Shown here in pieces: positions 27,163 to 35,780 of a stretch of 64,000 bases of DNA. The first letter of the stretch is position 1, and the number at the start of each line of letters is the position of its first letter. Source of the stretch: Paenibacillus oceani (lineage in GTDB: Bacteria > Bacillota > Bacilli > Paenibacillales > NBRC-103111); contig NZ_JACXJA010000010.1 of NCBI RefSeq assembly GCF_014705615.1, forward strand, positions 1-64,000. The letters run 5' to 3'. The notes below the pieces were generated by a model. That model was not told where the DNA came from and did not search any database. It saw only the letters and a list, made by a program, of their open reading frames with translations. Position numbers and translations under genes: made by a program.

Positions 27163-27194
27163 ATAATATATTATAGTTTGCGCATCATCGTCAA
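27163..27194 (-). promoter_or_regulatory. Promoter and palindrome of the gntR operon
   Basis: Minus-strand -35 TTGACG (27189-27194), 18-base spacer and -10 TATATT (27165-27170). The -10 lies within the 12-bp palindrome ATAATATATTAT (27163-27174), a likely repressor site. Confidence 0.55.
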
Positions 27195-27243
27195 TTGTTA
27201 TTAAAAAAACCCTAAGAAAAGGGAAGAAAAAACTGAAATGCTA

Positions 27244-27284
27244 TTGACAGAGAAATCGATTACCGTTTATATATTATGTATAAT
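27244..27284 (+). promoter_or_regulatory. Promoter and palindrome of the first solute-binding protein
   Basis: -35 TTGACA (27244-27249), 18-base spacer, -10 TATATA (27268-27273). The near-palindrome ATTATGTATAAT (27273-27284) starts at the -10 and is followed by CTA, as in the site at 35109. Confidence 0.6.
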
Positions 27285-27532
27285 CTACTTTATATTATTT
27301 ACAAACCGTTCGTTTTCCGCTTCTACTCCCTCATTACATCCCTGTTTCGCCGCCATCGACATCCATGTATGCGCTATCATAAGCTCCGGAATTGATATGT
27401 AGGAGGTGCCCGCACGATGGACGAGTAATCGATGAAGCGGCAGCTTGCCGCTGGTCCTGCAGAGAAGTACCTTGTAGCGTTGCCAAGGCTGGACGTATGG
27501 AAGATGGATAACCAAGCTAAAGGAGAATGAAT

Positions 27533-28870
27533 ATGACAAACAAACGGCTGAAATGTTTATTGTCCGCGGCTGCCCTTGTATGGATCGCTGCGTGCGGAAC
27601 TGGTTCGAGCGATAACGAAACGAAGTCCGCCGAGTTGCCCGAATCCGCCCCGCCGAAGGCGGCAGAACCTGCGAAGCCGAAAGAACCTGTAGAACTGGTC
27701 ATCTTCTCGAATACCGGAGATTCCCAGGAAGGATTCAACTCCATTCACGGCAATATCATCCGGCAGAAGTTCCCCGACTACACGTTCACCTACATCCAAA
27801 ACAAACCCGGCTCCACGCTGCCCGAGCTGATCGCCCAGAAGCAGCGGATCGATCTGATCTATCAGAACATCTCCTACTTCTACGAGCTGGGATCAAGCGG
27901 AAACTTGCTGTATGACATGACGGAGCTCGTTCAAACGAATAAAATCGATTTGGGCAAGTTCGAACCTACTCTGATTGACGGCATCCGAAACTCCGGGGGC
28001 GGCAAGCTGTACGGTCTGCCGGTAACGAACGTCGGATTTGTGATGTATTACAACAAAGAAATCTTCGACAAGTTCGGCGTTCCGTACCCGAAGGACGGGA
28101 TGTACTGGGATGAACTGACAGAGCTGGCCGCCAAGCTGACGCGCAAAGAAGGCGACAAGCAATATTTGGGCTTTGCGACCGATCTGTTCGCTCTTATGAA
28201 CAATCCGTTGTCAATCCCTCTGCTTGATCCCAAAACCGAGAAGCCCACCTTCACCCAGGACGGCTGGAACAAGCTGCTGGAAACGTTCGTCCTGAAGCCC
28301 GCCGACAATCCGGCCTACAAAGACCGGACCGCTGTCTTGAAAAATATCCCGTACCGGTTCGAATTTACGAACTCGCAGGAGCTGGCCATGTTCGCCTTCA
28401 TCTCCAAGTTTCCCCAAGCCGTACCCGAAACGCTGGAGAAAGTGAACTGGGATATGGCCGCTCTCCCGACCTTCCGGGATCTGCCCGGTGTCGGCACGCA
28501 GACGACGCCGGAAATGTTCGGCATCACCTCGATGGCGAGCAATAAACAAGCCGCGATGGAGGTCATTCATTATTTAACGACGAAGGAAGCCCAGATGATG
28601 TATTCGAAAAAAGGGCTGATGCCGGTCATCAACGATCCGGAAGTAAAGCAGGCGTTCGGAACCGGGTCTTCCTTCCAAAATATTAACTGGAAAGCGGTTT
28701 ATTATAACAAGCCCGCCCCGATTACCGTGAGGACCAATTACCAGCTGACTGTCGAGGGGATATTACGGAAACATGCCGTTCAGCTCGTCCTGGGCAATAG
28801 CGATCTGAATACCGCCTTGCGGACCGCATCCGAGGAAGCGGAGAAAGCGGTAGCCGAGTTAAAAAGGTAA
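27533..28870 (+). CDS. Extracellular solute-binding lipoprotein (family 1)
   Basis: A 445-residue lipoprotein: signal peptide with lipobox WIAAC (Cys about 19), a Pro/Ala/Glu-rich linker, and a family-1 sugar-binding fold with VELVIFSNTG, LYGLPVTNVGFVMYYNKEIF and the late FRDLPGVGTQ block. ATG 27533 has AGGAG 7 bases upstream; the ATG at 27527 is too close. It is divergent from the gntR operon and shares its palindrome. No ABC permease follows, so it must work with a transporter encoded elsewhere. It is paralogous to the protein at 31296-32630. Confidence 0.88.
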   Translation: MTNKRLKCLLSAAALVWIAACGTGSSDNETKSAELPESAPPKAAEPAKPKEPVELVIFSNTGDSQEGFNSIHGNIIRQKFPDYTFTYIQNKPGSTLPELIAQKQRIDLIYQNISYFYELGSSGNLLYDMTELVQTNKIDLGKFEPTLIDGIRNSGGGKLYGLPVTNVGFVMYYNKEIFDKFGVPYPKDGMYWDELTELAAKLTRKEGDKQYLGFATDLFALMNNPLSIPLLDPKTEKPTFTQDGWNKLLETFVLKPADNPAYKDRTAVLKNIPYRFEFTNSQELAMFAFISKFPQAVPETLEKVNWDMAALPTFRDLPGVGTQTTPEMFGITSMASNKQAAMEVIHYLTTKEAQMMYSKKGLMPVINDPEVKQAFGTGSSFQNINWKAVYYNKPAPITVRTNYQLTVEGILRKHAVQLVLGNSDLNTALRTASEEAEKAVAELKR

Positions 28871-28899
28871 GTGCCGGCAAACCGCCTGTAGTACGACAT

Positions 28900-28936
28900 G
28901 CCGTCCGATTCGCTTATACGTCCGGACGGTCTTTTG
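28900..28936 (+). terminator. Terminator after the first solute-binding protein
   Basis: GCCGTCCG pairs with CGGACGGT around a 14-base loop, followed by CTTTTG. Confidence 0.75.
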
Positions 28937-29035
28937 ACGTGCAGCGCCCGGATACGGATGTATCGAGTCAACTGCTGCCCGCGGTCGTGTGAGGAGCTGG
29001 GGGCGTTAGGGCGGCTATCGGCTCCAACTAGGGCC

Positions 29036-29215
29036 GGGTGAAGCTTTACCGGAAGCTTTGCTTCCGTTATGAGTTGCATACAGCGGAAAATCGCCAAATA
29101 GCGGAAGCTTTTGTTCCGCTATTTCCGTGTAACCGTCTCTTTCACCCCGTACGGCCAAAATAACGGAAACCCTATTTCCGCTATTAGGTGAAAATGATCA
29201 GTTTGGCAAAAATAA
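29036..29215. repeat. Cluster of small hairpin repeats (CGGAA...TTCCG)
   Basis: Four short palindromic units in about 180 bases: GGAAGCTTTGCTTCC, ATAGCGGAAGCTTTTGTTCC, ATAACGGAAACCCTATTTCC and a degenerate AAAGGAAGTTACTCTTCC. Each can form a hairpin. They lie between a terminator and the end of the beta-helix gene, with no gene. Confidence 0.65.
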
Positions 29216-29386
29216 AGGAAGTTACTCTTCCGCTCAAAGCAACCAGGGGAGCGGCCGCAAGCCTCTCCCCTTTTCCTTGCTCCCGTCTGACGGCGGCCCG
29301 CCAAACTCCACGCCGCGCCGCGCATCATCACAGCGTACCATTCCGTACCGCTGCACAACGCTTCCTTTCTCCTATAACGCCAGTCC

Positions 29387-31273
29387 TCAGAAGCTTCTGG
29401 AAATCTCATACCAGACGCCGGCGGTCCGCTTCAAGGTTACGAACTGATCTGTGCTTGCCCCAGCAATGTTTGCGCTCCCCTTGGTCCGGATCGTGGACGG
29501 TCCGTATACAATCGTCGTATTGGCGTCCAGCCGAACGACGATCGTCTGATTGTCCGCTCCGTCGTCAAACATCGTGACCGACGTGGACGACGTGTTGGCG
29601 AAGACGAACGAGCCGCCGATCCCGACCGACGGTGTCGTATCGCCTGCGGCAAACGTATGCGGGTCCGTATCCAGCGCGTCGTTGCCGGCACATTGCCTGA
29701 AATGCCCCCGGCCGCGCGTTAAAAACAGCTTGCTGAGCGTCGCCATGTGGAACGAATTGTTTTTCAGCGTATTGCCTGTCAGCTTGCCGCTCGTTTCTTC
29801 AAAGCAGTACAAGTGATACGCATAGCTGGCCGTGTCCGTCACCACATTGTTCTGGATGATATTGTTTTTGGTACTTGTCGTTCCGAGCTGCGATACGTAG
29901 ATCGCGCACATCGCTCTCCCCGTATAGCATGGACCGATGATGTTGTTCTGGATGATGTTCGACTCCGAATCCTTCGTCGCCCATACGGTCCCTACCGAAG
30001 GCGGGCCGTAGTTGGGCCGCGAATATTTCGCTCCTGTCGGAAGGGGCCGAATCCAGTCGTTCTCCAGAGCGATCCCGGCGACGTAATGTCTCGATATCGC
30101 ATTGCCGTCCACTTTATTGCCGATCGAATTAACCGCCAGATATACGCCGTAATTCGTAAAGCTTTCAATCGTATTGTCGGCGATCAGGTTGTCGTAGGAG
30201 CCTGTGTTGACATTAACGGCCGCTTCGCCGCCGATCGAATTGTAGCCGTCGAGCTGTTTCATGAGATTGGAGGTGACCAGATTTTTATAAGCCCCGTATC
30301 CGAGCAGCACGCCCGAGGAGAGGAAGCCGATCAGTTGATTGTCCGAGATGATGTTATTGTTGGACGACTGGGCCACATAGATGCTGCGATGATTTTGTTT
30401 GTAGCAATAATTATGCGATACGACGCTGTTCTCGACAGCTAACAGGTTAATCGCATAGCTTCCATTTAATAAGATGTTGTCGGTGATGATGTTTCCGACG
30501 CACGGACGGGTAGGCGGCACAATGTTGCCGTTATCGTGGAACCCGCCGAAGTTGGCCGACTCCCCGATCAGGTCGATAAGCAGTCCTCTTTGCGTCGGCT
30601 TATCGTAGCCGTCGATGTAATTGTGCTGGATCTTGTTGTAGTTGGAGCTGAACCATAACAAGATGCCGTAATGATTCAACGAAGCATGATTCGTAAATCC
30701 GTAGATGCGGTTATGAGTGAAGGTGCAGTTGGAGCATCCGTCGGCTTTGATCGCTTCCCGGTCGCCGCCGGACATATCGATATTCGCCTGCAAAGTAAAG
30801 TGCTCGACAGCGGTTCCGCCGAACAGGTTCGGCCCGTCCAGCTGGACGACTCCGTTGACCGCCGTCCCTTTCCCCTTGATCACGCCGTCGCATATAAGCG
30901 ATACGGTTCCGTTTTTGATCCGGATCGACTGCACCAGATACGTTTTCCCGGACGGGCAATAGACGGACAACCGATTGGCAGCAGCATAATTCAAAATCGC
31001 CTGAAATGCGGCCGTGTCGTCCGTCACCCCGTCCCCGACCAGCGGGGCAAGCGGAACCGGCGGGGTCATCACGTCAATGGCCTGCACCGTGTCCGCCATC
31101 ACGTCCATCGTATTCATCAATCCTCCTGAAACAACTGCGGCGCCTGTCATGCCCAGAGTAGCCAGCATCGCCCTCCGGCTGATCCGCTTGTTCGATTTGA
31201 CCTGCGTATAGTCCGATCCTTCTGGAGCAGTAGCTTCAACCGTATTCCCGTTCGCGAATCGATGCTCATCCAT
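29387..31273 (-). CDS. Tat-exported right-handed beta-helix (pectate-lyase-like) protein
   Basis: A 628-residue protein. The N-terminus has a twin-arginine signal (ISRRAMLATLGMTGAAVV), so export folded is likely. After it comes GDGVTDDTAAFQAILNYA, the start of the Pectate_lyase_3 family, then about 350 residues of parallel beta-helix coils rich in Asn and Asp (NNIISDNQL, NLIADNTIES, NIIQNNIIGP). The C-terminal 80 residues look like a separate beta domain. It could be a lyase or hydrolase on an acidic polysaccharide. It is the third gene of the operon with the binding protein and the glycosidase. Confidence 0.8.
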   Translation of the reverse strand: MDEHRFANGNTVEATAPEGSDYTQVKSNKRISRRAMLATLGMTGAAVVSGGLMNTMDVMADTVQAIDVMTPPVPLAPLVGDGVTDDTAAFQAILNYAAANRLSVYCPSGKTYLVQSIRIKNGTVSLICDGVIKGKGTAVNGVVQLDGPNLFGGTAVEHFTLQANIDMSGGDREAIKADGCSNCTFTHNRIYGFTNHASLNHYGILLWFSSNYNKIQHNYIDGYDKPTQRGLLIDLIGESANFGGFHDNGNIVPPTRPCVGNIITDNILLNGSYAINLLAVENSVVSHNYCYKQNHRSIYVAQSSNNNIISDNQLIGFLSSGVLLGYGAYKNLVTSNLMKQLDGYNSIGGEAAVNVNTGSYDNLIADNTIESFTNYGVYLAVNSIGNKVDGNAISRHYVAGIALENDWIRPLPTGAKYSRPNYGPPSVGTVWATKDSESNIIQNNIIGPCYTGRAMCAIYVSQLGTTSTKNNIIQNNVVTDTASYAYHLYCFEETSGKLTGNTLKNNSFHMATLSKLFLTRGRGHFRQCAGNDALDTDPHTFAAGDTTPSVGIGGSFVFANTSSTSVTMFDDGADNQTIVVRLDANTTIVYGPSTIRTKGSANIAGASTDQFVTLKRTAGVWYEISRSF

Positions 31274-31295
31274 AGAACATTTCCTCCCGGTTTTC

Positions 31296-32630
31296 TTATT
31301 TGGTTTTCTGCTTGTACGCCTCGATCTTTTTCAGTCCGTCTTCCTCCATCATTCTCAGCGCCGTGTTCAAATCCATCTTGCCTAAGTTGAACTGGTTGCC
31401 GATCGTATAATAAGTGGTGAGCAGATCGGCGTCATAGGCCGGCTTGGGCGGAATCGGCGCGAATTTGTTATAAAAGATCGCTTTCCAGTTCCGGTCCTTG
31501 TAGAACGAATCTTTGCCCAGCTCCATCTTCACCTTGTCGTTATTCAGCACCGGCATCGTTCCTTTCCGCGCGATGTCGGACTGGAATTCGTCGGAGACGA
31601 GATATTTCAGCACTTGCGCCGACGCGTCTTTGTTCTGGGCCATCTGCGTAATTCCGTAATAGCTCGGATACGACTGGGAGCCGACGCCCGGCAGCTCCTT
31701 AAAGGTCGGCATCGAGACGATGTCCCAATTGATGCCTTGCAGTTCCTTCTCCCACGCATAGATCAGACTGGACAGGTAGAGAAACATTCCAACCGTCTTT
31801 TCTTTGACGAATGCGTTGATATCCGGTATTTTGTTTACTTTCTCGATGGCGTCCTTGTAGCCGGGAGCATTCATCGGCTGGACGTAAAACGCGTCGAAAA
31901 ACGTTTTCCAGCGCTCATCCTTATTAATCGCGGGTGCACCGGTCGCCGGATCGGCGCTAGGTACGGAGAATGGGCTTAAACGAAGGGTGTGAAAAGGTGA
32001 GTGCGTAAATCCGTAATACTGAACGCCGTTCTCGACCCGGGTCAGCTTTTTGTTCAGCTCCATGATTTCGTCCCAGGTCATTCCGTCTTTCGGGAACGGG
32101 ACGCCGAATTTATTGAAGAGATCTTTGTTGTAGTAAAGCACCAGATTGGTGGTCGTAACCGGAAGGCCATACAATTTCCCGCCGGACGCTTGCTTTACGG
32201 CATCGACAACGGTGGAGTCCAGCCGCGTCAAATCGATTTGGTGCTTCTTGATCAGCTCGGTCATGTCGTATTGAATATTAACGGGAAAAGCCTGGGCCTC
32301 AAAGTTGCCGATCGATTGATAAAAAATATCGAACCGGGTTCCGGTCGTAATCAGGTCCGTCAGTTGGGTTCCTTGTCCGGCCTGGATGTACTTGATCGTA
32401 TAGTTCGGAAACTTCTGGCGGACCAAGTTGCCCATCCGGGCGTCGAAGCTTTCCGGCAGCTCCCCGTTATTCGAATAAAACACAATTTCGGCCTTCTCCT
32501 GGGTGTAGTCGATCGGAGCCGGTTCCTTCTTGTCCTCTTCCCCGCCGACTGCTCCGGTTTTGCCGCAGCCGGCGGCGATGGAGGCAGCGAGCATCATCGA
32601 GATCAGAATCGCGATATATTTTTTATTCAT
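31296..32630 (-). CDS. Extracellular solute-binding lipoprotein (family 1)
   Basis: A 444-residue lipoprotein with lipobox AAGC (Cys 22) after a short hydrophobic signal, then the family-1 binding fold: AEIVFYSNNGELPESF, LYGLPVTTTNLVLYYNKDLF and FKELPGVGSQSYPSYYGI. It aligns along its length with the binding protein at 27533, so the two may bind related oligosaccharides. It lies between the glycosidase and beta-helix genes on the same strand. There is no permease nearby. A cre-like site and a long hairpin lie just upstream. Confidence 0.88.
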   Translation of the reverse strand: MNKKYIAILISMMLAASIAAGCGKTGAVGGEEDKKEPAPIDYTQEKAEIVFYSNNGELPESFDARMGNLVRQKFPNYTIKYIQAGQGTQLTDLITTGTRFDIFYQSIGNFEAQAFPVNIQYDMTELIKKHQIDLTRLDSTVVDAVKQASGGKLYGLPVTTTNLVLYYNKDLFNKFGVPFPKDGMTWDEIMELNKKLTRVENGVQYYGFTHSPFHTLRLSPFSVPSADPATGAPAINKDERWKTFFDAFYVQPMNAPGYKDAIEKVNKIPDINAFVKEKTVGMFLYLSSLIYAWEKELQGINWDIVSMPTFKELPGVGSQSYPSYYGITQMAQNKDASAQVLKYLVSDEFQSDIARKGTMPVLNNDKVKMELGKDSFYKDRNWKAIFYNKFAPIPPKPAYDADLLTTYYTIGNQFNLGKMDLNTALRMMEEDGLKKIEAYKQKTK

Positions 32631-32672
32631 CGGTGAATCGAACCCTCTTTCTCCATATATTCGAACTGAATT

Positions 32673-32728
32673 CTGAAGGGAAGACCCTCAAGTAAGCGCT
32701 GTCAATAAGCGGGCTCGAAGGTCTTCAA
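32673..32728 (-). promoter_or_regulatory. cre-like site inside a hairpin before the second binding protein
   Basis: GAAGACC (minus, about 32722) pairs with GGTCTTC (about 32679). The loop contains TTGACAGCGCTTACT, one mismatch from a CcpA cre site. It could serve catabolite control or as an intra-operon attenuator; there is no T-run. Confidence 0.45.
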
Positions 32729-32796
32729 TCTCTGGCAGTCCTGCTACTCATACAGGTTCAGTAACAAAGTTCAGGCCGTAACCGGGTAGTTAACCC

Positions 32797-34896
32797 TCAT
32801 TCATAATCGATAGCGAACATATGGAAAATCTCGATCTGCGGCACATTAAATGCAATATATTCGCCTTCGCGGACGTAATCGACCGGAGCTTCGCCTGGAA
32901 GAAGTACGACCCTCGACGGTTTCCGGTCTCCTGTGTTGACTTGGACCCGGACGCCCGATACGGGGATATTCGGCTGCTCCTGCTGCATATTGATGACGTT
33001 GATCGTATCCCGCTTGCCCGACTGGTGGCGGAACATCGTGATCTCGACAGGTTTAGGCGCATTGGTCTGGAAATAGGCCGGCTTCGTAAGCAGAGAGCGG
33101 ATCAGATTAATAAAGATCGAACGCTGCCCCTCCTTCGCCATCCTCTCCAAATAACCGGCGGCATACATCGATTTTCCTTGACCGTACCGGTTCACGACGA
33201 CCCCGGGATATGTAGTCGGAATTTCCGGCGGGCTGCTGATCGCCGACGCAAACTGGTGCGGATTGTCCGGATTCAGCTCGGGCAGCACGATCGTCGCCAG
33301 CGGCTCGGCCCCTTCGTGTTCCTGGACGATCAGCTGATTGCAGTTCACGGTTAGCGGGTAATAGTCGTCATAATCGGCAAAGTACGGCTTGCCGCTTTCG
33401 GTCGGCGCGTAATAGGCAATATCCTCCCAGGTCGTCCGCTCATAGGTAACTCCAAATACGTCGGAAAGCATGTAATTGTCATGCTGCTTCCCGGTTTTGT
33501 CCACCAGGGACGTATTCGCGCTGGCGTAGATGCTGCCTCCGGCTTCCACGAATTTGCGGATCGCTTCGATCTCGTCTTCATCCATCATCTGCAGGTCGGG
33601 CAGGATAAGCACCTGGTATTTATGAAGCTCCTTCAACCGGTTTTTGGTGATGACACCAAACGGAAGATTGGCGTCGATCATCGCTCTGGCCGCATTTAAC
33701 GCCGCCAAGTGATGCGGTGTGCTTGCCGAATGCGGCACATTGTTCACTGTCTTGCCGCTGTCGCGCAAATCGATCAGCGACTCGATATTCGTATAAATCG
33801 CGATATCTTGGCAATATTCGGCGTCGTAGTCCATAAAGGGCTCGTACCGGCGGGTTTCCCCGTATATTTCGCCGAGCATCCGGTACATCTTCTCGTTCAT
33901 CGTACCGAGCGGATCGATCGCGTCGATAAAGCTGAAGGCGCCGTTATTGGCCATCGCCAAATAAACCAGGTTTTTTAAATAATGCTTCGGCTTGTAGACC
34001 GTATGCTCCAGCAGGTTGGCGTCGGCGACCGTCGTCATAAATTCGACGGAATGGTTTTTGCTGGCGCTGTGGAACAGCTTGCACACGTAGTTAACGATCT
34101 GGGGACCGCCTGAGATATCGCCGCTTAAATAATCGTTTTGGTCAAAAAACTTCAGCGAAGCCGCCTGATGCCAGCCCACATAATAACCGGCCACATTATG
34201 CCCCAGGGAGATGCCCGGCTTCCACCGCTTGGCCGATTGCGTGACCAGCTCGGCAAATTCGGACTGCCACGCTTCCCGGCGCCGCTGGAACTGAACAAAC
34301 TGCGGATCGTTCCAATCGACCACTCTCGGAATCTCGCTGATTCCCGTCTCCGCCAAATACCGCTTCCGGCACGCCGAGCAATAGCATACTTGCGACAGCA
34401 TGATCATGTCGATCCATAAGCCGTCGAATTCATAGTTTTTGCACAGCTGCTCGACATCGGCCAAGACCATATCCCGGTACCCTTCGTGGTTGTAACAGCA
34501 TACGCCGTACCGGCCCGGCTGCCCCCAGTAGTAATCGCCAGTAGTCAAGCCGACTCCGTTCACCGCCCTCCATTCCGGATGATGATCGTACGCCCACTTC
34601 GACCATATATTATAGTAGACGATAGAAGGAAGTCCCGCTTCTTTGGTCAGTGTGGTGATCTCGCGGACGATGTCTCTGCCCTTCAGCCCTTTATGCATCT
34701 TGTCCGCCTTGGTCGGGAAGTTGGTGAGTCCTACACAGGAGTTTGTATAAAAGTAAATCGCGTCCACCTGCGCCAGTTTCATCAGCTCGATATAACGCTT
34801 GGAATCAAACTGCGATAAAAATCGCTCGTCCCAATCCGGGATATGCATGTCCACCAAACATCTGCGGTGACTTTTCTTAAACCACGGCTGGCTCAT
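32797..34896 (-). CDS. GHL6-like glycosidase with beta-galactosidase trimerisation domain
   Basis: A 699-residue cytoplasmic protein with no signal peptide. The N-terminal half looks like the hypothetical glycosyl hydrolase 6 barrel: LVDMHIPDWDERF, AQVDAIYFYTNSC, YYNIWSKWAYDHHPEW and EFDGLWIDMIML, where the acidic residues may be catalytic. The second half resembles the GH42-type trimerisation domain (LPFGVITKNRLKELHKYQVL; RKFVEAGGSIYASA). The ATG at 34896 has AGGAGGGG 7 bases upstream. It is the first gene of an operon with a binding protein and a beta-helix protein, and probably cleaves the imported oligosaccharide. The substrate is unknown. Confidence 0.75.
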   Translation of the reverse strand: MSQPWFKKSHRRCLVDMHIPDWDERFLSQFDSKRYIELMKLAQVDAIYFYTNSCVGLTNFPTKADKMHKGLKGRDIVREITTLTKEAGLPSIVYYNIWSKWAYDHHPEWRAVNGVGLTTGDYYWGQPGRYGVCCYNHEGYRDMVLADVEQLCKNYEFDGLWIDMIMLSQVCYCSACRKRYLAETGISEIPRVVDWNDPQFVQFQRRREAWQSEFAELVTQSAKRWKPGISLGHNVAGYYVGWHQAASLKFFDQNDYLSGDISGGPQIVNYVCKLFHSASKNHSVEFMTTVADANLLEHTVYKPKHYLKNLVYLAMANNGAFSFIDAIDPLGTMNEKMYRMLGEIYGETRRYEPFMDYDAEYCQDIAIYTNIESLIDLRDSGKTVNNVPHSASTPHHLAALNAARAMIDANLPFGVITKNRLKELHKYQVLILPDLQMMDEDEIEAIRKFVEAGGSIYASANTSLVDKTGKQHDNYMLSDVFGVTYERTTWEDIAYYAPTESGKPYFADYDDYYPLTVNCNQLIVQEHEGAEPLATIVLPELNPDNPHQFASAISSPPEIPTTYPGVVVNRYGQGKSMYAAGYLERMAKEGQRSIFINLIRSLLTKPAYFQTNAPKPVEITMFRHQSGKRDTINVINMQQEQPNIPVSGVRVQVNTGDRKPSRVVLLPGEAPVDYVREGEYIAFNVPQIEIFHMFAIDYE

Positions 34897-35108
34897 CGGT
34901 ATGCCCCTCCTACTGTTCACTTCCTGCATTCTTTACATCTTGCGTTATTTACTTCTTGCTCACTTCCTGTAAATCCATTTTTTTCCGGAGCTCGTTACTT
35001 TCCCAACACCTTTTCATGCAAGAGTCTGTTTCCGGCTAAAGCTTGATCCCCGCAAAGTAAGATATCGATTTCCAATCGCGTGCAAAATCACCACCGTTCA
35101 GAAAATGT

Positions 35109-35152
35109 ATTATATATAATCTATATTATAGCATAGTTTGCCTATAGTACAA
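35109..35152 (-). promoter_or_regulatory. Promoter and palindrome of the glycosidase operon
   Basis: Minus-strand -35 TTGTAC (35147-35152), 16-base spacer, -10 TATAAT (35125-35130). Just downstream is the perfect palindrome ATTATATATAAT (35109-35120), next to CTA, as at 27273. A repressor bound there would block the start point. Confidence 0.65.
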
Positions 35153-35269
35153 TATTTTTTTGCCAAATCAAGTATGAACCTCCCCGCCTATCTTCTCAGT
35201 AGAAGGTCCTCCTCCACCTCCTGAAAATAACGCCCCTCCGCTGATCCCTAAGCCCGAACCGCCCGCAAC

Positions 35270-35314
35270 AAAAAGGCCGTCCCGGAAGGTGCGGCTTGCA
35301 GCCTCCGGGACAGC
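35270..35314 (-). terminator. Terminator of the Rieske/amidohydrolase operon
   Basis: Minus strand: GCTGTCCCGGAGG...CTTCCGGGACGGC followed by CTTTTTG. It lies about 100 bases after the Rieske gene. Confidence 0.85.
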
Positions 35315-35411
35315 CTATACGAATCCTGATCCTGATTCCAGACCATACAGCGCCTGCATATGCGCTGCGGGGCAACCGTTGCATTGCAATGCCGACATTA
35401 CATTACAATGA

Positions 35412-35762
35412 TTACATTACAATGCCGACCTTGCCGCCCTCCACCTGCACTTTGTAGCTTCTCGTGCGTACCTTCTCGCTGAATACCGATTTGCCGGTCT
35501 TGATCTCGAACTCCCAGCCGTGCCACGGACAGCGCACCAGTTCCCCCTTGCGGCCATACTCGTACTCGTAGACGAGGGACGGCAGCGTCGTGCCGCATAT
35601 CGGGCCTTTGCATAAAGGAGCGCCTTCGTGCGGGCACCGGTTATGCAGAGCGAACAGCTCGCCGCCGACACGGTATACGCCGATCGACCGGCCCTCCACC
35701 TCCACGATAATCCGTTTGCCTTCCTCGATCTCGGCTTCGTCAGCCACGTAGTAAACTGCCAT
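35412..35762 (-). CDS. Rieske [2Fe-2S] domain protein
   Basis: A 116-residue single-domain Rieske ferredoxin. The cluster ligands are in NRCPHEGAPL (Cys-x-His) and VRCPWHGWEF (Cys-x-x-His), at about residues 43-45 and 78-81. It is of the soluble ferredoxin type, and could donate electrons to an oxygenase. RBS AGGGGGAG lies 8 bases before ATG 35762. It is 18 bases after the amidohydrolase gene and forms a two-gene operon with it. The operon contains no oxygenase, so the partner is unknown. Confidence 0.9.
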   Translation of the reverse strand: MAVYYVADEAEIEEGKRIIVEVEGRSIGVYRVGGELFALHNRCPHEGAPLCKGPICGTTLPSLVYEYEYGRKGELVRCPWHGWEFEIKTGKSVFSEKVRTRSYKVQVEGGKVGIVM

Positions 35763-35780
35763 CGTAGTCGCTCCCCCTGT

